This document shows, piece by piece, positions 6,079-13,311 of a stretch of 13,311 nt of DNA. How positions within the stretch are numbered: the first letter of the stretch is position 1; each line of letters opens with the position of its first letter. Location: contig CAMBWG010000021.1 of NCBI GenBank assembly GCA_945871415.1, positions 1-13,311 of the forward strand, read 5' to 3'. The notes under the pieces were generated by a model. The model did no database searches, was not told the DNA's origin, and saw only the letters and a list, made by a program, of their open reading frames with translations. Position numbers and translations under genes: made by a program. This DNA comes from an uncultured Desulfovibrio sp. Its GTDB lineage: Bacteria; Desulfobacterota; Desulfovibrionia; Desulfovibrionales; Desulfovibrionaceae.

Positions 6079-7455
6079 ATGGAACGTAGTTCCTGTCTGA
6101 ACGCAGCCGGAGATCTGGAGAAAGCTGCAAGAGAATTGACGCGGTATATGGTCCATAAGCACTATTGCGATCATGATGAAGAAGCCCTGATCGCACTCTT
6201 TGACGACAACATTGTCTGGGTCGGAGCCGGGGAAGGGGAGTCCGCGGCCGGTATTGACGAGGTGGCGGCAATTTTTCGCCGCTTCAGCGGTAAAGTGCCC
6301 CGCTGCCTTCTTTCCGACGAGCGCTACGAGGCCGTGTCCGTCGCGCCGGATGTCTGCTTCTGTTCGGGCAGCATGTACGTTGCCACTGATCCTGCCGAGC
6401 ATATTTATTTGCGGGTGCATCAGCGTATCACGACGATTTTCCGCCGGACAGGGGAGCATATCCGCTGCTGCCATATCCACCTGTCCAATTCCTATACGGA
6501 AATGGAAAAGGATGAGCTGGGCTTTCCCGCAAAGATGGCGCGGTATTCCTACGAGTATATGCGCCAGTGCATTGATGAGCAGAAAAAACGGCTTGAGACG
6601 CAGACGGCCGAACTCGTCAGTATTTATAATACGGTGCCCTGTGCCATTATCCGTCTCTTGCGGACGGCTGAAGGTTGTCGGCTGCTGTCGTTCAACAGGG
6701 CGCTTACGGAGATGATGGCGCTGGATGAGGAAGGTATTCGCCGCCTGGACTGGAAGCGGGGTTTTTGCGGTGACGTCGAGCCCGAGGATCTTCCCGGGCT
6801 GGAAAGTTCTCTGTCGGGATTGCGCCGCCCCGGTGATTCTCTCTCCGTGGATTACAGGGTTAAAAACCATCTGGGGAAACTGTTTTTTCTGACGTGCGTC
6901 AATACTCTGATCAGCAGCGATGAAAAGGGGCAGGTTATCCAGAGAATCACCTTTGATATTTCCCAGCATAAGGAGACGGAGAGCACGCTGACGCGCATGA
7001 GTTTCGAGGATGCGCTGACAGGGGTTTTCAATAGGAACAAGTTCAGTCAGGAAGTGCTGGAAAGCCGGCAGGAGGGAAAGCGGACACGGCTCGGTGTGGC
7101 CTGCTTTGATCTCAACGGACTGAAAGAAATAAATGACACGCAGGGGCACAGCGTGGGCGATGCCCTGATTTGTCGGACTGCACGGCATATCAGCCGCGCA
7201 TTTGCGGGAAAGGTGTATCGTATCGGCGGCGATGAGTTTGTGGTTGTGGACAGAGACATTGACGAACACGCATTCCGGGAGGCCGTTACCGAAGTCTGCA
7301 AGCATATGCGCGCGGATAAAATCAGCGTTGCCGTAGGCATTTCCTGGAGCGCCGCCTGCTGTGACATCAAAACCCGGTTCGACGAGGCCGACAAGCGCAT
7401 GTACAGCGCAAAGGCGGCTTTTTATGAAAGTCGGGGCGGCAGACAGCAGGCCTGA
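6079..7455 (+). CDS. Diguanylate cyclase with SnoaL-like and PAS sensory domains
   Basis: The predicted enzyme makes cyclic di-GMP from two GTP. The 458-residue protein is soluble. It has an N-terminal SnoaL/NTF2-like fold (about 10-140, with WVGAGEGESAAGIDEV and CCHIHLSNSY), a short helix (about 150-180), a PAS domain (about 181-298, ending DISQHKE as PAS-GGDEF junctions commonly do) and a GGDEF domain (about 305-450). The signature is intact: FDLNGLKEIND (D344) and RIGGDEF (GGDEF at 383-387). The residues before it (AFAGKVYR) contain no RxxD, so the usual product-inhibition I-site is absent. The start at 6079 has AGGAGGT six bases upstream; an earlier in-frame ATG at 5899 lacks a ribosome-binding site and overlaps the terminator hairpin. 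The signal sensed is unknown. It may be co-transcribed with the next gene 41 bp away. Confidence 0.92.
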   Translation: MERSSCLNAAGDLEKAARELTRYMVHKHYCDHDEEALIALFDDNIVWVGAGEGESAAGIDEVAAIFRRFSGKVPRCLLSDERYEAVSVAPDVCFCSGSMYVATDPAEHIYLRVHQRITTIFRRTGEHIRCCHIHLSNSYTEMEKDELGFPAKMARYSYEYMRQCIDEQKKRLETQTAELVSIYNTVPCAIIRLLRTAEGCRLLSFNRALTEMMALDEEGIRRLDWKRGFCGDVEPEDLPGLESSLSGLRRPGDSLSVDYRVKNHLGKLFFLTCVNTLISSDEKGQVIQRITFDISQHKETESTLTRMSFEDALTGVFNRNKFSQEVLESRQEGKRTRLGVACFDLNGLKEINDTQGHSVGDALICRTARHISRAFAGKVYRIGGDEFVVVDRDIDEHAFREAVTEVCKHMRADKISVAVGISWSAACCDIKTRFDEADKRMYSAKAAFYESRGGRQQA

Positions 7456-7496
7456 AGATTGTTCGGCAGAGCTTTTGTCGGGGGAAAAGCAAAGAG

Positions 7497-7847
7497 ATGA
7501 AAAAAGTAAAAATCACCGTCCTGAAAAAGACGTTAGATACGGAACTGGCGCAGGAATACGGGGCCGAGGGGCTGGGGCCCTGTCCCATGCTGCGGCAGGG
7601 GCAGACCTTTGAGGCGGACTATGCCATGCCCGAAGGCTTTTGCCCGGAGGCCTGGAAGGCCATCTATCAATATGTCTTTGCTCTGGCGCACGGCTGCGAA
7701 AAGGAGTTGTTTTATTACGGCGACTGGATCAGGGTTCCCGGCGTGGCTATTTGCAGCTGCAATGACGGCCTGCGCCCGGTCATCTTCAAACTGGAAGCCA
7801 CGGACACGCCTTCAACGCTGGATTATGAGCCTGTGGTCGAGAATTGA
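7497..7847 (+). CDS. TIGR04076 family protein
   Basis: This small 116-residue cytoplasmic protein belongs to a conserved family of unknown function. The family pattern is clear: the N-terminal KKVKITVLKKTL, the motif GPCPMLRQGQTF, the tract EGFCPEAWKAIYQYVFAL, then FYYGDWIRVPGVAICSCNDG and RPVIFKLE. Conserved cysteines are at about C29, C49 and in the CSC near 86-88. It follows the diguanylate cyclase gene in the same direction with 41 bases between, and GGGGGA stands about eleven bases before the ATG. A strong hairpin follows its stop, so it ends this transcription unit. No catalytic role is known to me. Confidence 0.88.
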   Translation: MKKVKITVLKKTLDTELAQEYGAEGLGPCPMLRQGQTFEADYAMPEGFCPEAWKAIYQYVFALAHGCEKELFYYGDWIRVPGVAICSCNDGLRPVIFKLEATDTPSTLDYEPVVEN

Positions 7848-7887
7848 TGTGCTTGCCTTTGGCCGTTTTTTTGCGCCGAAGTGAAAT

Positions 7888-7926
7888 AACAAACGGCGAG
7901 CCGGTTCATCCGGCTCGCCGTTTGTT
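7888..7926 (+). terminator. 17-bp perfect terminator hairpin
   Basis: Arms 7888-7904 and 7910-7926 (core ACAAACGGCGAGCCGG and its complement) pair perfectly around a TTCAT loop, about 40 bases after the stop of the TIGR04076 gene. The T-run is displaced (GTTTTTG from 7937), so it may act bidirectionally or with Rho. Confidence 0.75.
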
Positions 7927-7984
7927 GTGAAACATTGTTTTTGTAAGCAGCGGTAAGGCGGAGCCTCCCGGAAAAAGCTACGCA

Positions 7985-8027
7985 GTATGGTTTGAAAAGC
8001 GGAGCATTTCAAACTGAAAATGCTCTA
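7985..8027 (+). repeat. Dispersed repeat, copy C (end module only)
   Basis: The stretch GTATGGTTTGAAA...GCATTTCAAACTGAAA and TGCTCTAG matches the outer end of copy A read on the opposite strand (GTATGGTTTGAAA...GTTTCAAACTGAAATTGCTCTAA). The hairpin has one A-A mismatch and a GGA loop. The rest of the element, including the GCGGAAAAA hairpin, is absent here, showing that this 43-bp module can stand alone. Confidence 0.7.
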
Positions 8028-8138
8028 GTCTTATCGTTATTTCAAGTGGATAGAGTTTTTATCCTCATTGAGCATGCTTGACGCATACTCCCGTATTTTT
8101 CTGAAAAAGCGCGCTGGGGAAGGGATGGGGGGCTTGGA

Positions 8139-8183
8139 GGGAAGGGAAACACCTCTCGCGCCAGCAGAGGGGTTTCCCTTCCC
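8139..8183 (-). terminator. 18-bp near-perfect hairpin beyond the HDAC-like gene
   Basis: Arms 8139-8156 and 8166-8183 pair at 17 of 18 positions around a nine-base loop, ten bases beyond the TAA of the leftward HDAC-like gene. There is no T-run next to it on the minus strand. It probably ends or protects the operon transcript. Confidence 0.55.
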
Positions 8184-8193
8184 CCCAAAACTG

Positions 8194-9534
8194 TTAACAG
8201 GCCTTGTCGCCGTCCAGCAGCAGCACGTGCGCGTAGCGCCCGGAGCGTTGGGCCTCCCGGGCCAGCCGCCGCCCCTCTTCCCGGCAGTGCGGGCAGGCAT
8301 GGCGCGGTATCAGCAGGCACAGCGAACGGGCGACACGCTCCGAGGCGGTTTCTATGCGGCCGAGCCCGGAGCAGTCCGCGCACAGACGCCATGCCTCGGT
8401 CTGGCCTTCGCGCAACATGTCCGTATCGTAAAAGATATGCTTGTTGCGTACCCACCAGCCCTTGTCTTCGTGTCCTTCCTCCGGCTGCGTCGGCGGATGG
8501 CGATACAGTTCCACAATGGCGTCGCAGAGGCGGGCAATATAGTCTCCGGTTCTGCCGCTCTGGCGCTCGGCATCGGGCGTCCATTCCGGTTCCCTGATGT
8601 CGTCGGCGGGCAGTCCGGCCAGCGCAAGGCAGATGCCGAGATTGACATATGGCAGCGCTCCCCGGATGGAGTAGCCCCCTTCCAGTACGGCAATATGGGG
8701 ATTGAGCGCGGCATTCAGCGCCGCGTAGCCTTGTGCAGACAGCTTCATATTGGCCAGCGGATCGGAAAAGTGATTGTCCTGCCCTGCCGAGTTGATGACG
8801 ATATCCGGCTTGAATTCTTCAAGAATAGGCAGAACGGCGTGCTGGATGGCATAGAGGTAGCCCGCATCGGCGGTTTCCGGCGGCAGGGGAATGTTGATGG
8901 TGCGTCCCAGCGCGCCGGGGCCGCCGCATTCCTGCGGAAATCCCGTGCCCGGGTAGAGGGTGCGCCCGTCCTGATGCAGGGAAATGAACAGGGTATGCGG
9001 GTCATTCCAGAAAATGTCCTGTGAACCGTCGCCGTGATGCACGTCGGTATCCACAATGGCGATGCGCAGCGGGCGGCCCTCGGGATGCGGATAGTGATCC
9101 CGGATGTACTCCACCATGACCGCCTCATTGTTGACATTGCAGAAACCGCGATTGCCGTGGGAAACACGCATGGCATGATGGCCCGGAGGGCGCACGAGGG
9201 CAAAGGCTTTGTCTTCCTTCTTTTCCATGACAAGGCGCGCGGCGGTGATGGCCCCGCCGGCCGCGGCGAGATGAGATTCGGTGCAGACCGCGCGCACGGA
9301 GGGCAGACAGAAATGGACGCGCTCTATCTGGGCAAAGGTCGCGGGCGAAAGACGGTGCTCGCTGATACCGGGAATATCGAACAGCCCTTCTTCCTGAAGC
9401 TGATCCCGCGTGTAGAGCAGCCGCTCTTCCCGTTCGGGATGCGTGGGAGAAATGGCCCAGTCAAAGGCCGGGAAAAAGACGACGCCCAGACGGCGGCGCG
9501 CCTCCAGCGGCGTCATGGTCCTGATGTCCTGCAT
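8194..9534 (-). CDS. HDAC/AcuC/APAH-superfamily zinc hydrolase with C-terminal CxxC-CxxC module
   Basis: It belongs to the arginase-deacetylase superfamily, whose members remove acetyl groups from lysines or polyamines. The protein has 446 residues from the preferred start. The deacetylase domain (about 15-345) shows the RPPGHH pair (H119, H120), zinc ligands D164 and H166 in VDTDVHHGDG, and the third ligand D253 in SAGQDNH. The catalytic tyrosine Y288 is in LEGGYS. All key residues are present, so it should be active; the substrate is unknown. A C-terminal tail adds C385-x-x-C388 and C414-x-x-C417, which looks like a small zinc ribbon and is not part of the usual fold. The start at 9534 has GGCAGG upstream and lies 26 bases after the stop of tmk; the ATG at 9606 would overlap tmk by 46 bases and lacks a ribosome-binding site. 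It is the last gene of the HD-tmk-HDAC operon. Confidence 0.88.
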   Translation of the reverse strand: MQDIRTMTPLEARRRLGVVFFPAFDWAISPTHPEREERLLYTRDQLQEEGLFDIPGISEHRLSPATFAQIERVHFCLPSVRAVCTESHLAAAGGAITAARLVMEKKEDKAFALVRPPGHHAMRVSHGNRGFCNVNNEAVMVEYIRDHYPHPEGRPLRIAIVDTDVHHGDGSQDIFWNDPHTLFISLHQDGRTLYPGTGFPQECGGPGALGRTINIPLPPETADAGYLYAIQHAVLPILEEFKPDIVINSAGQDNHFSDPLANMKLSAQGYAALNAALNPHIAVLEGGYSIRGALPYVNLGICLALAGLPADDIREPEWTPDAERQSGRTGDYIARLCDAIVELYRHPPTQPEEGHEDKGWWVRNKHIFYDTDMLREGQTEAWRLCADCSGLGRIETASERVARSLCLLIPRHACPHCREEGRRLAREAQRSGRYAHVLLLDGDKAC

Positions 9535-9560
9535 GATGACCTGCCTTTGTTGATCTCCGC

Positions 9561-10205
9561 CTATTCCGCACGACCGCGCAGGGCTTCTTCCGTAGCGCTC
9601 AGGCATTGCAGCAGAATGTCGTCGGCGGGCTGCTGCGCGTCAATGATGGCTATGCGCTGCGGCTCTTCCGCGGCAAGCGCCAGATAGCCCTGACGGATGC
9701 GCTCGTGAAAGTTGAGGCTTTCGCTGTCAAAACGTCCTTCGCTGATGACCGTGCCTTCCCGCCGGTTGCGGATACCGGCCCGCTCAAGCCCGAGAGCGAC
9801 AGGCAGATCGAGCAGAAATGTCAGATCCGGCGTAAGCCCCCCCGTGGCCAGCAGGTTGATTCGGCGCAGGGTATCGGGATCAAGGCCGCGTCCGGCCCCC
9901 TGATAGACGATGGTGGAATCCGTGAAGCGGTCGCACAGGACGATATTGCCGGCCTCCAGCGCCGGGCGGATCTGCGAATGCACATGCTGGGCGCGATCCG
10001 CAAGAAAAAGAAACAGTTCCGCCCGGCTGCTCAGACCGTCGGTACGCGCGTCCAGAAGAATGGGACGCAGCAGGCGTCCGAGACTGCATCCGCCGGGCTC
10101 GCGCGTTTCCACGACGTCATGACCGCGAAGACGCAGCGCTTCGGCCAGCAACGCCATGGCGGTGGACTTGCCCGCGCCTTCAATGCCTTCAAAAGATATG
10201 AACAT
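9561..10205 (-). CDS. tmk: Thymidylate kinase
   Basis: The enzyme phosphorylates dTMP to dTDP with ATP, in the cytoplasm, an essential step for DNA synthesis. The 214 residues match the usual family length. The P-loop is GIEGAGKST (7-15), followed by the REPGG motif (35-39), the DRF motif (92-94) in DRFTDSTIVYQG, and a lid region near 145-160. It ends in TAG. The ribosome-binding site GAGG overlaps the stop codon of the upstream HD-domain gene, seven bases away, so translation of the two is probably coupled. The HDAC-like gene follows in the same direction. Confidence 0.95.
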   Translation of the reverse strand: MFISFEGIEGAGKSTAMALLAEALRLRGHDVVETREPGGCSLGRLLRPILLDARTDGLSSRAELFLFLADRAQHVHSQIRPALEAGNIVLCDRFTDSTIVYQGAGRGLDPDTLRRINLLATGGLTPDLTFLLDLPVALGLERAGIRNRREGTVISEGRFDSESLNFHERIRQGYLALAAEEPQRIAIIDAQQPADDILLQCLSATEEALRGRAE

Positions 10206-10212
10206 GACGGCC

Positions 10213-11241
10213 TCACAACAGGGATAAATATTCTTCGCGGGGAGCCGCTTTGCCCCTGGCTCTGCTCTTTGCCGGCGCTGTTTCCGGCGTGCGCGGTCCC
10301 CTGTAAAGCGCCCTGCCTAGGGTCGTCTGATAAGGGGTACAGCTTCCCTCTGGAATCTGGGCAAACAGATCCCGGCATTGCGCCATCTTGGCGTCCATAT
10401 TATCGGCAAAATGCAGCGCCAGCGCTTCGGCCGTCTGCGGCAGGCGTACGGCTCCAAATTCCGCCGTGCCGTGATGACTCAGAATAAGATGGCGCAAATG
10501 GCGTTGCAGCTCTTCGTCGAGCCCCGATTTTGCCAGAAACGGAGCCAGCATTTCTATGCCGAGTTCCAGATGCCCGATCAGGCGGCCTTCATCGGTCTAA
10601 TCGTTGGCAATGCCGCCTGAGAATTCTCGTATCTTACCGAAATCATGAAAAAGCGCACCGGCAAGCAGCGTTTGCCGATCCAGCTCGGCATACTGATCAG
10701 CAAAGCGGCGGCACAGGCGGAAAACGCCCAGGGTATGCTCCAGCAGACCTCCCGCATACGCGTGATGCACTCCCTTGGCTGCCGGGCAGGTACGGAAGGC
10801 GGCCCGCAGGGCGTCGTCCTTGAATACCAGTTGCGTCAGCTTGCGCCAGCCGGGATGGGTGAACTCTTCCTTAAGCAGCGCCAGCAGCTCGTCCATCATC
10901 TCGTCCAGCGGAAAGGGGCTGGAGGGCATCAGCTCCGCCGGATCGACGGCGGCGCTCTCCGCTTCGTCCAGCAGATGCAGATGCTCGACAGTCAGCTGAA
11001 TCTGCTCTCGATAGGTTCCGGCCCTTGCTTCGACAAGAACCAGAGCGCCAATCGGGATATCCGTAAATTCCGCGCTCAGGGGGGACCATATCTTTGCTTC
11101 GACGCTGCCGCCGGCGTCGGCAAGCGTCAGACGCCAGTAGGGGCCGTTGCGCGACTGTGCCTGCGCGGCCTGCGTGACGGCAAAAACGCCCCGTACCTCG
11201 GCGCCCGGTGTGATGTCTTTGACGGCAATGCCTTTTTCCAT
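10213..11241 (-). pseudogene. OB-fold/HD-domain protein (YhaM-like 3'-5' exoribonuclease family), interrupted by an in-frame amber codon
   Basis: Read through, the gene has 342 residues plus a stop: an OB-fold nucleic-acid-binding domain (about 10-90) and an HD phosphohydrolase domain (about 130-290). HD residues visible are H169 (GGLLEHTLG), H199-D200 (LFHDFGKI), H224, H256-H257 (SHHG) and the late aspartates in HFADNMDAK (280-285). Codon 215 is TAG (10597-10599) and the frame continues unbroken on both sides (GGIAND-stop-TDEGRLIGH). Homologues as I remember them read DYTDEGR, so a tyrosine codon changed by one base explains it. Termination there yields a 214-residue protein lacking part of the metal site. 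The next in-frame ATG, codon 231 (10551), could only restart after H224. The start has GAGGA seven bases upstream. Nonsense mutation, sequence error and readthrough are all possible. Confidence 0.85.
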
Positions 11242-11317
11242 ATATGCTTCCTCTGTAGCGCCGGAACGCGTTGTCCGGCTGTCTTGAGAGAGTTCCTTCT
11301 TTCCGGGGTATTGTCAA
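11242..11317. promoter_or_regulatory. Divergent promoter region between the HD gene and surE
   Basis: Seventy-six bases separate the two divergent starts, so both promoters, or at least their ribosome-binding regions, lie here. A short inverted repeat GCCGGA / TCCGGC (11260-11265 with 11274-11279) could be an operator or a leader hairpin. No confident -35/-10 pair was found by eye. Confidence 0.4.
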
Positions 11318-12076
11318 ATGGATGTATTGCTGACCAATGACGACGGCATTCGAGCTCCCGGCCTGCGCGCCCTGTATACGGCGCTGCGCGAGGCCGGGCA
11401 CACCGTGCATGTGGTTGCGCCCATGCGCCAGCAGTCGGGTGTGGGCCATTCGCTGACCGTCTTTGAACCCTTGCGCGCCCAGCGCATCCACGAAAGCAGT
11501 TTCGAGGGGCTCGGCCTGTACGGCACGCCCACCGACTGCGTTAAACTGGCGCTGGCCTCGCTGCTGGATCGCCGTCCCGATTTGGTTGTTTCCGGCATCA
11601 ATGCGGGCCCCAACGTAGGCCCGGACATCCTGTATTCCGGTACTGTCGGCGCGGCTACCGAAGCCGCCCACGAGGCCTTGCCCAGCCTTGCCGTCTCCTG
11701 CGATGTGGGTTCCCCGGACGACGATGTGCTGGAGCAGGCCCGTCATGCCGTCAGCCTCGCGGAACGCATCGCCTGGGACCGCCTTGCGCCGCGCCGCGTG
11801 ATCAATCTCAACTATCCGCGCGGGCCGCTTGCGCAGGCCAAAGGCCTGAAAGTCTGCGCCCAGACCACGGCCGTCTGGGTCAACGGTTACGAAGAGCGGC
11901 GCGATCCGCGCGGGGAGCCTTACTGGTGGCTCGGCGGTGAAATTCCCGCGCATACCGTCAACGCCGGTTCCGACAAGGATATGCTCAATCGGGGGTATAT
12001 TACCATTACGCCCCTGCGCTTTGAATTTACAGATACTGAAGGTATGCGGACTCTCGAAGGTATGGATATTTTCTGA
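11318..12076 (+). CDS. surE: 5'/3'-nucleotidase SurE
   Basis: SurE is a metal-dependent phosphatase that removes phosphate from nucleoside monophosphates and short polyphosphates. The 252 residues match the family length. The metal site is intact: D8 and D9 in LLTNDDG, S40 in RQQSGVGHS, and N95 in SGINAGPN. The YSGTVGAATEA stretch (106-116) is also typical. The ribosome-binding site is weak (GGGG about eleven bases upstream), but the ATG is fixed by the conserved N-terminus MDVLLTNDDG. The gene starts divergently from the HD-tmk-HDAC operon and is followed after 133 bp by the aldolase gene in the same direction. Confidence 0.96.
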   Translation: MDVLLTNDDGIRAPGLRALYTALREAGHTVHVVAPMRQQSGVGHSLTVFEPLRAQRIHESSFEGLGLYGTPTDCVKLALASLLDRRPDLVVSGINAGPNVGPDILYSGTVGAATEAAHEALPSLAVSCDVGSPDDDVLEQARHAVSLAERIAWDRLAPRRVINLNYPRGPLAQAKGLKVCAQTTAVWVNGYEERRDPRGEPYWWLGGEIPAHTVNAGSDKDMLNRGYITITPLRFEFTDTEGMRTLEGMDIF

Positions 12077-12164
12077 TGCCCTGTCTTGCGGACGTGTCGT
12101 GACGCGAGAGGGTGTCCAGCGTTTCCTGCTCATTCCCTTTTCATGCAAAATGGTGTAAGGAGAA

Positions 12165-12180
12165 ACCGCCGAAAAGCGGT
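12165..12180 (+). promoter_or_regulatory. Small leader hairpin upstream of the aldolase gene
   Basis: ACCGC / GCGGT arms enclose CGAAAA in the 133-bp gap after surE. A second AAGGAG-like sequence (12157-12162) precedes the hairpin, but no reading frame of note follows it. The stem may stabilise the 5' end of the aldolase transcript. This is a weak observation. Confidence 0.3.
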
Positions 12181-12209
12181 GAAACAACGTCGTTACCAAG
12201 GAGAAAATC

Positions 12210-13136
12210 ATGGCCCTGATGAATCCCAAGGACATGTTTGTCGCTGCCTATAACGGGCGTTATGCCATTGGCGCATTCAACGTCAATAATATGGAAATTG
12301 TGCAGGGCATCATGGAAGCTGCCTCGGAAGAAAAATCTCCCGTCATTCTTCAGGTTTCCGCCGGGGCGCGCAAGTATGCCGGGCAGCCCTATCTCATGAA
12401 GCTGGTGGAAGCCGCCCTGGCGGAAGATCCTTCCGTGCCCGTGGCCGTGCATCTCGATCATGGTTCTTCCTTTGAACTCTGCCGGGACTGCATCGACGGC
12501 GGTTTCACCTCCGTCATGATTGACGGTTCCCACCTGCCCTTTGAAGAAAATATCGCTCTCACGAAGAAGGTGGTGGAGTACGCGCATCCTCGCGGCGTCT
12601 GGGTCGAAGCCGAACTCGGCAAGCTGGCGGGCGTGGAAGAACATGTGCAGAATGCCGATCACGTGTACACCGATCCACAGGAAGCCGTGGAATTTGTGGA
12701 GCGTTCCGGCTGTGATTCTCTGGCTGTCGCCATCGGCACCAGCCACGGCGCCTACAAATTCAAGGGTGACGCCAAACTGGACTTTGACCGGCTGGAAGCC
12801 ATAGGCAAGCTCCTGCCCGACTATCCTCTGGTTCTGCACGGCGCTTCCAGCGTGCCGCAGGAATTCGTGGCGCTCTGCAACAAGTACGGTGGTAATGTGG
12901 CCGGTGCCAAGGGCGTTCCCGAAGAAATGCTGCGCAAGGCCGCCGGTATGAGCGTCTGCAAAATCAACGTGGATACCGATATCCGCCTTGCCGTGACGGC
13001 GAGTATCCGTCAGCATATGGCCGAGCATCCCGAGGATTTTGATCCGCGTGCCTACCTGAAACCCGCCCGCGCTGCGGTCAAGGCCATGGTGGCGCACAAA
13101 ATCCGCAATGTCATGGGCTCTTCCGGCAAGGCCTAG
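12210..13136 (+). CDS. fba: Class II fructose-1,6-bisphosphate aldolase
   Basis: The zinc-dependent enzyme splits fructose-1,6-bisphosphate into dihydroxyacetone phosphate and glyceraldehyde-3-phosphate in glycolysis and catalyses the reverse in gluconeogenesis. The protein has 308 residues, normal for the family. Visible motifs are VHLDHGSSFE (catalytic D83, zinc ligand H84), MIDGSHLPFEENI (103-115), WVEAELGKLAG (131-141), zinc ligands H179 (GTSHGAYKF) and H210 (VLHGASS), and the phosphate-binding INVDTD near the C-terminus. AAGGAG stands seven bases before the ATG, a strong site that suits a highly expressed gene. It ends in TAG. Sister enzymes such as tagatose-bisphosphate aldolase share these motifs, so substrate is assigned by overall resemblance. 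Confidence 0.95.
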   Translation: MALMNPKDMFVAAYNGRYAIGAFNVNNMEIVQGIMEAASEEKSPVILQVSAGARKYAGQPYLMKLVEAALAEDPSVPVAVHLDHGSSFELCRDCIDGGFTSVMIDGSHLPFEENIALTKKVVEYAHPRGVWVEAELGKLAGVEEHVQNADHVYTDPQEAVEFVERSGCDSLAVAIGTSHGAYKFKGDAKLDFDRLEAIGKLLPDYPLVLHGASSVPQEFVALCNKYGGNVAGAKGVPEEMLRKAAGMSVCKINVDTDIRLAVTASIRQHMAEHPEDFDPRAYLKPARAAVKAMVAHKIRNVMGSSGKA

Positions 13137-13151
13137 TATCGTTATTTATCT

Positions 13152-13220
13152 GGGGCAGGAAACACAAAAGCGCACGGCCATGCCTCCCGGCAGGCCGGGC
13201 CGCTTCCTGTTTCCTGCTCC
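13152..13220 (+). terminator. Long hairpin after the aldolase gene
   Basis: A 13-bp outer stem (13152-13164 with 13208-13220, one G-T pair) encloses a GC-rich inner region that can fold further (GGCC-containing arms around 13176-13199). It begins sixteen bases after the stop codon. It lacks a T-run, so Rho-independent termination is not certain; 3'-end protection is equally possible. Confidence 0.6.
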
Positions 13221-13254
13221 GTCAGTGTTGCGGGCGGGAGGTCCGCCCCTTCCC

Positions 13255-13311
13255 GGAGGCGGCCGCCCCGGCCCCAATCGAGCGGAAAACCGCGTTTTCC
13301 GCGAAACGACA
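13255..13311 (+). repeat. Dispersed repeat, copy D (cut by window end)
   Basis: After a GC-rich part (GGCGGCCGCCCCGGCCCC), the stretch AATCGAGCGGAAAACCGCG and TTTTCCGCGAAACGACA aligns with copy B from about 5567 (ATTGAGCGGAAAA...TTTTCCGCAAAACGACA). The inner hairpin keeps its GCGGAAAA / TTTTCCGC arms although the loop has changed. The rest of the copy would lie to the right of the window. Confidence 0.65.

Noticed and set aside
6064..7305. 413-codon open frame on the - strand opposite the diguanylate cyclase gene
   Set aside because: It lies entirely antisense to a clear SnoaL-PAS-GGDEF protein. Long antisense frames are common in GC-rich genes, and no domain is seen.
8068..9024. 318-codon + strand frame over the HDAC-like gene
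   Set aside because: It is antisense to the hydrolase with its intact zinc ligands, and its start lies in hairpin-rich intergenic DNA.
10530..10823. Explaining the break in the HD gene by a frameshift
   Set aside because: The frame is the same before and after the stop (48 bases, a multiple of three, from the TAG to the downstream ATG). A single substitution to TAG suffices and no indel is needed.
10871..12235. 454-codon open frame on the - strand covering surE
   Set aside because: It overlaps surE completely and the HD gene in another frame; both of those have family motifs and this frame has none.
12141..13097. 318-codon open frame opposite the aldolase gene
   Set aside because: It is a histidine- and glycine-rich shadow of the aldolase coding strand without a ribosome-binding site.

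Overview
The window looks like part of a Desulfovibrionaceae-type (sulfate-reducing or gut Desulfovibrio-like) chromosome. The evidence is the moderately high GC content, the housekeeping genes (class II aldolase, SurE, thymidylate kinase with an OB/HD protein and a histone-deacetylase-like hydrolase) and the many structured intergenic repeats. The genus is inferred from gene content and protein style only, with no search behind it.

Left third (1-3908) is the end of an integrated mobile element. The first 56 bases are the right end of an IS200/IS605 or IS1341-type unit: the last codons of a tnpB gene run into the terminal hairpin. Three leftward genes follow, in transcription order: a tyrosine-recombinase integrase, a Schlafen/AlbA_2-HATPase-wHTH protein, and a two-TM membrane protein with a coiled coil whose start overlaps the stop of the AlbA gene. 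The element ends at 3861-3908 in the 3' half of an initiator tRNA-fMet gene without its 5' half. This is the displaced half of an attachment site, followed by the tRNA's own terminator. The intact tRNA should lie to the left of the window.

Middle (3909-8193) is repeat-rich. A structured intergenic repeat family occurs four times (3988-4143, 5505-5634, 7985-8027 and 13255 to the window end), complete or in part and in both orientations. Between the first two copies, which are inverted relative to each other, lies an orphan leftward gene of DUF6630-like appearance. A probable 3' gene remnant follows copy B. Next come a rightward SnoaL-PAS-GGDEF diguanylate cyclase and a TIGR04076-family small protein, closed by a 17-bp perfect terminator hairpin.

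Right third (8194-13311) is core genome. A leftward operon encodes an OB-fold/HD-domain protein (YhaM-like), thymidylate kinase and a class II HDAC-family hydrolase with a C-terminal CxxC/CxxC module. The HD gene is interrupted by an in-frame amber codon exactly where the family usually has tyrosine, so it is a nonsense mutant, a sequencing error or a readthrough case. Divergently, surE and then a class II fructose-bisphosphate aldolase read rightward, followed by a long hairpin and another copy of the dispersed repeat.

The strongest candidate for an undescribed system is the AlbA_2/HATPase/wHTH gene with its translationally coupled membrane coiled-coil partner, carried next to the integrase on the tRNA-fMet element. 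The amber-interrupted HD gene and the repeat family are the next most checkable observations.
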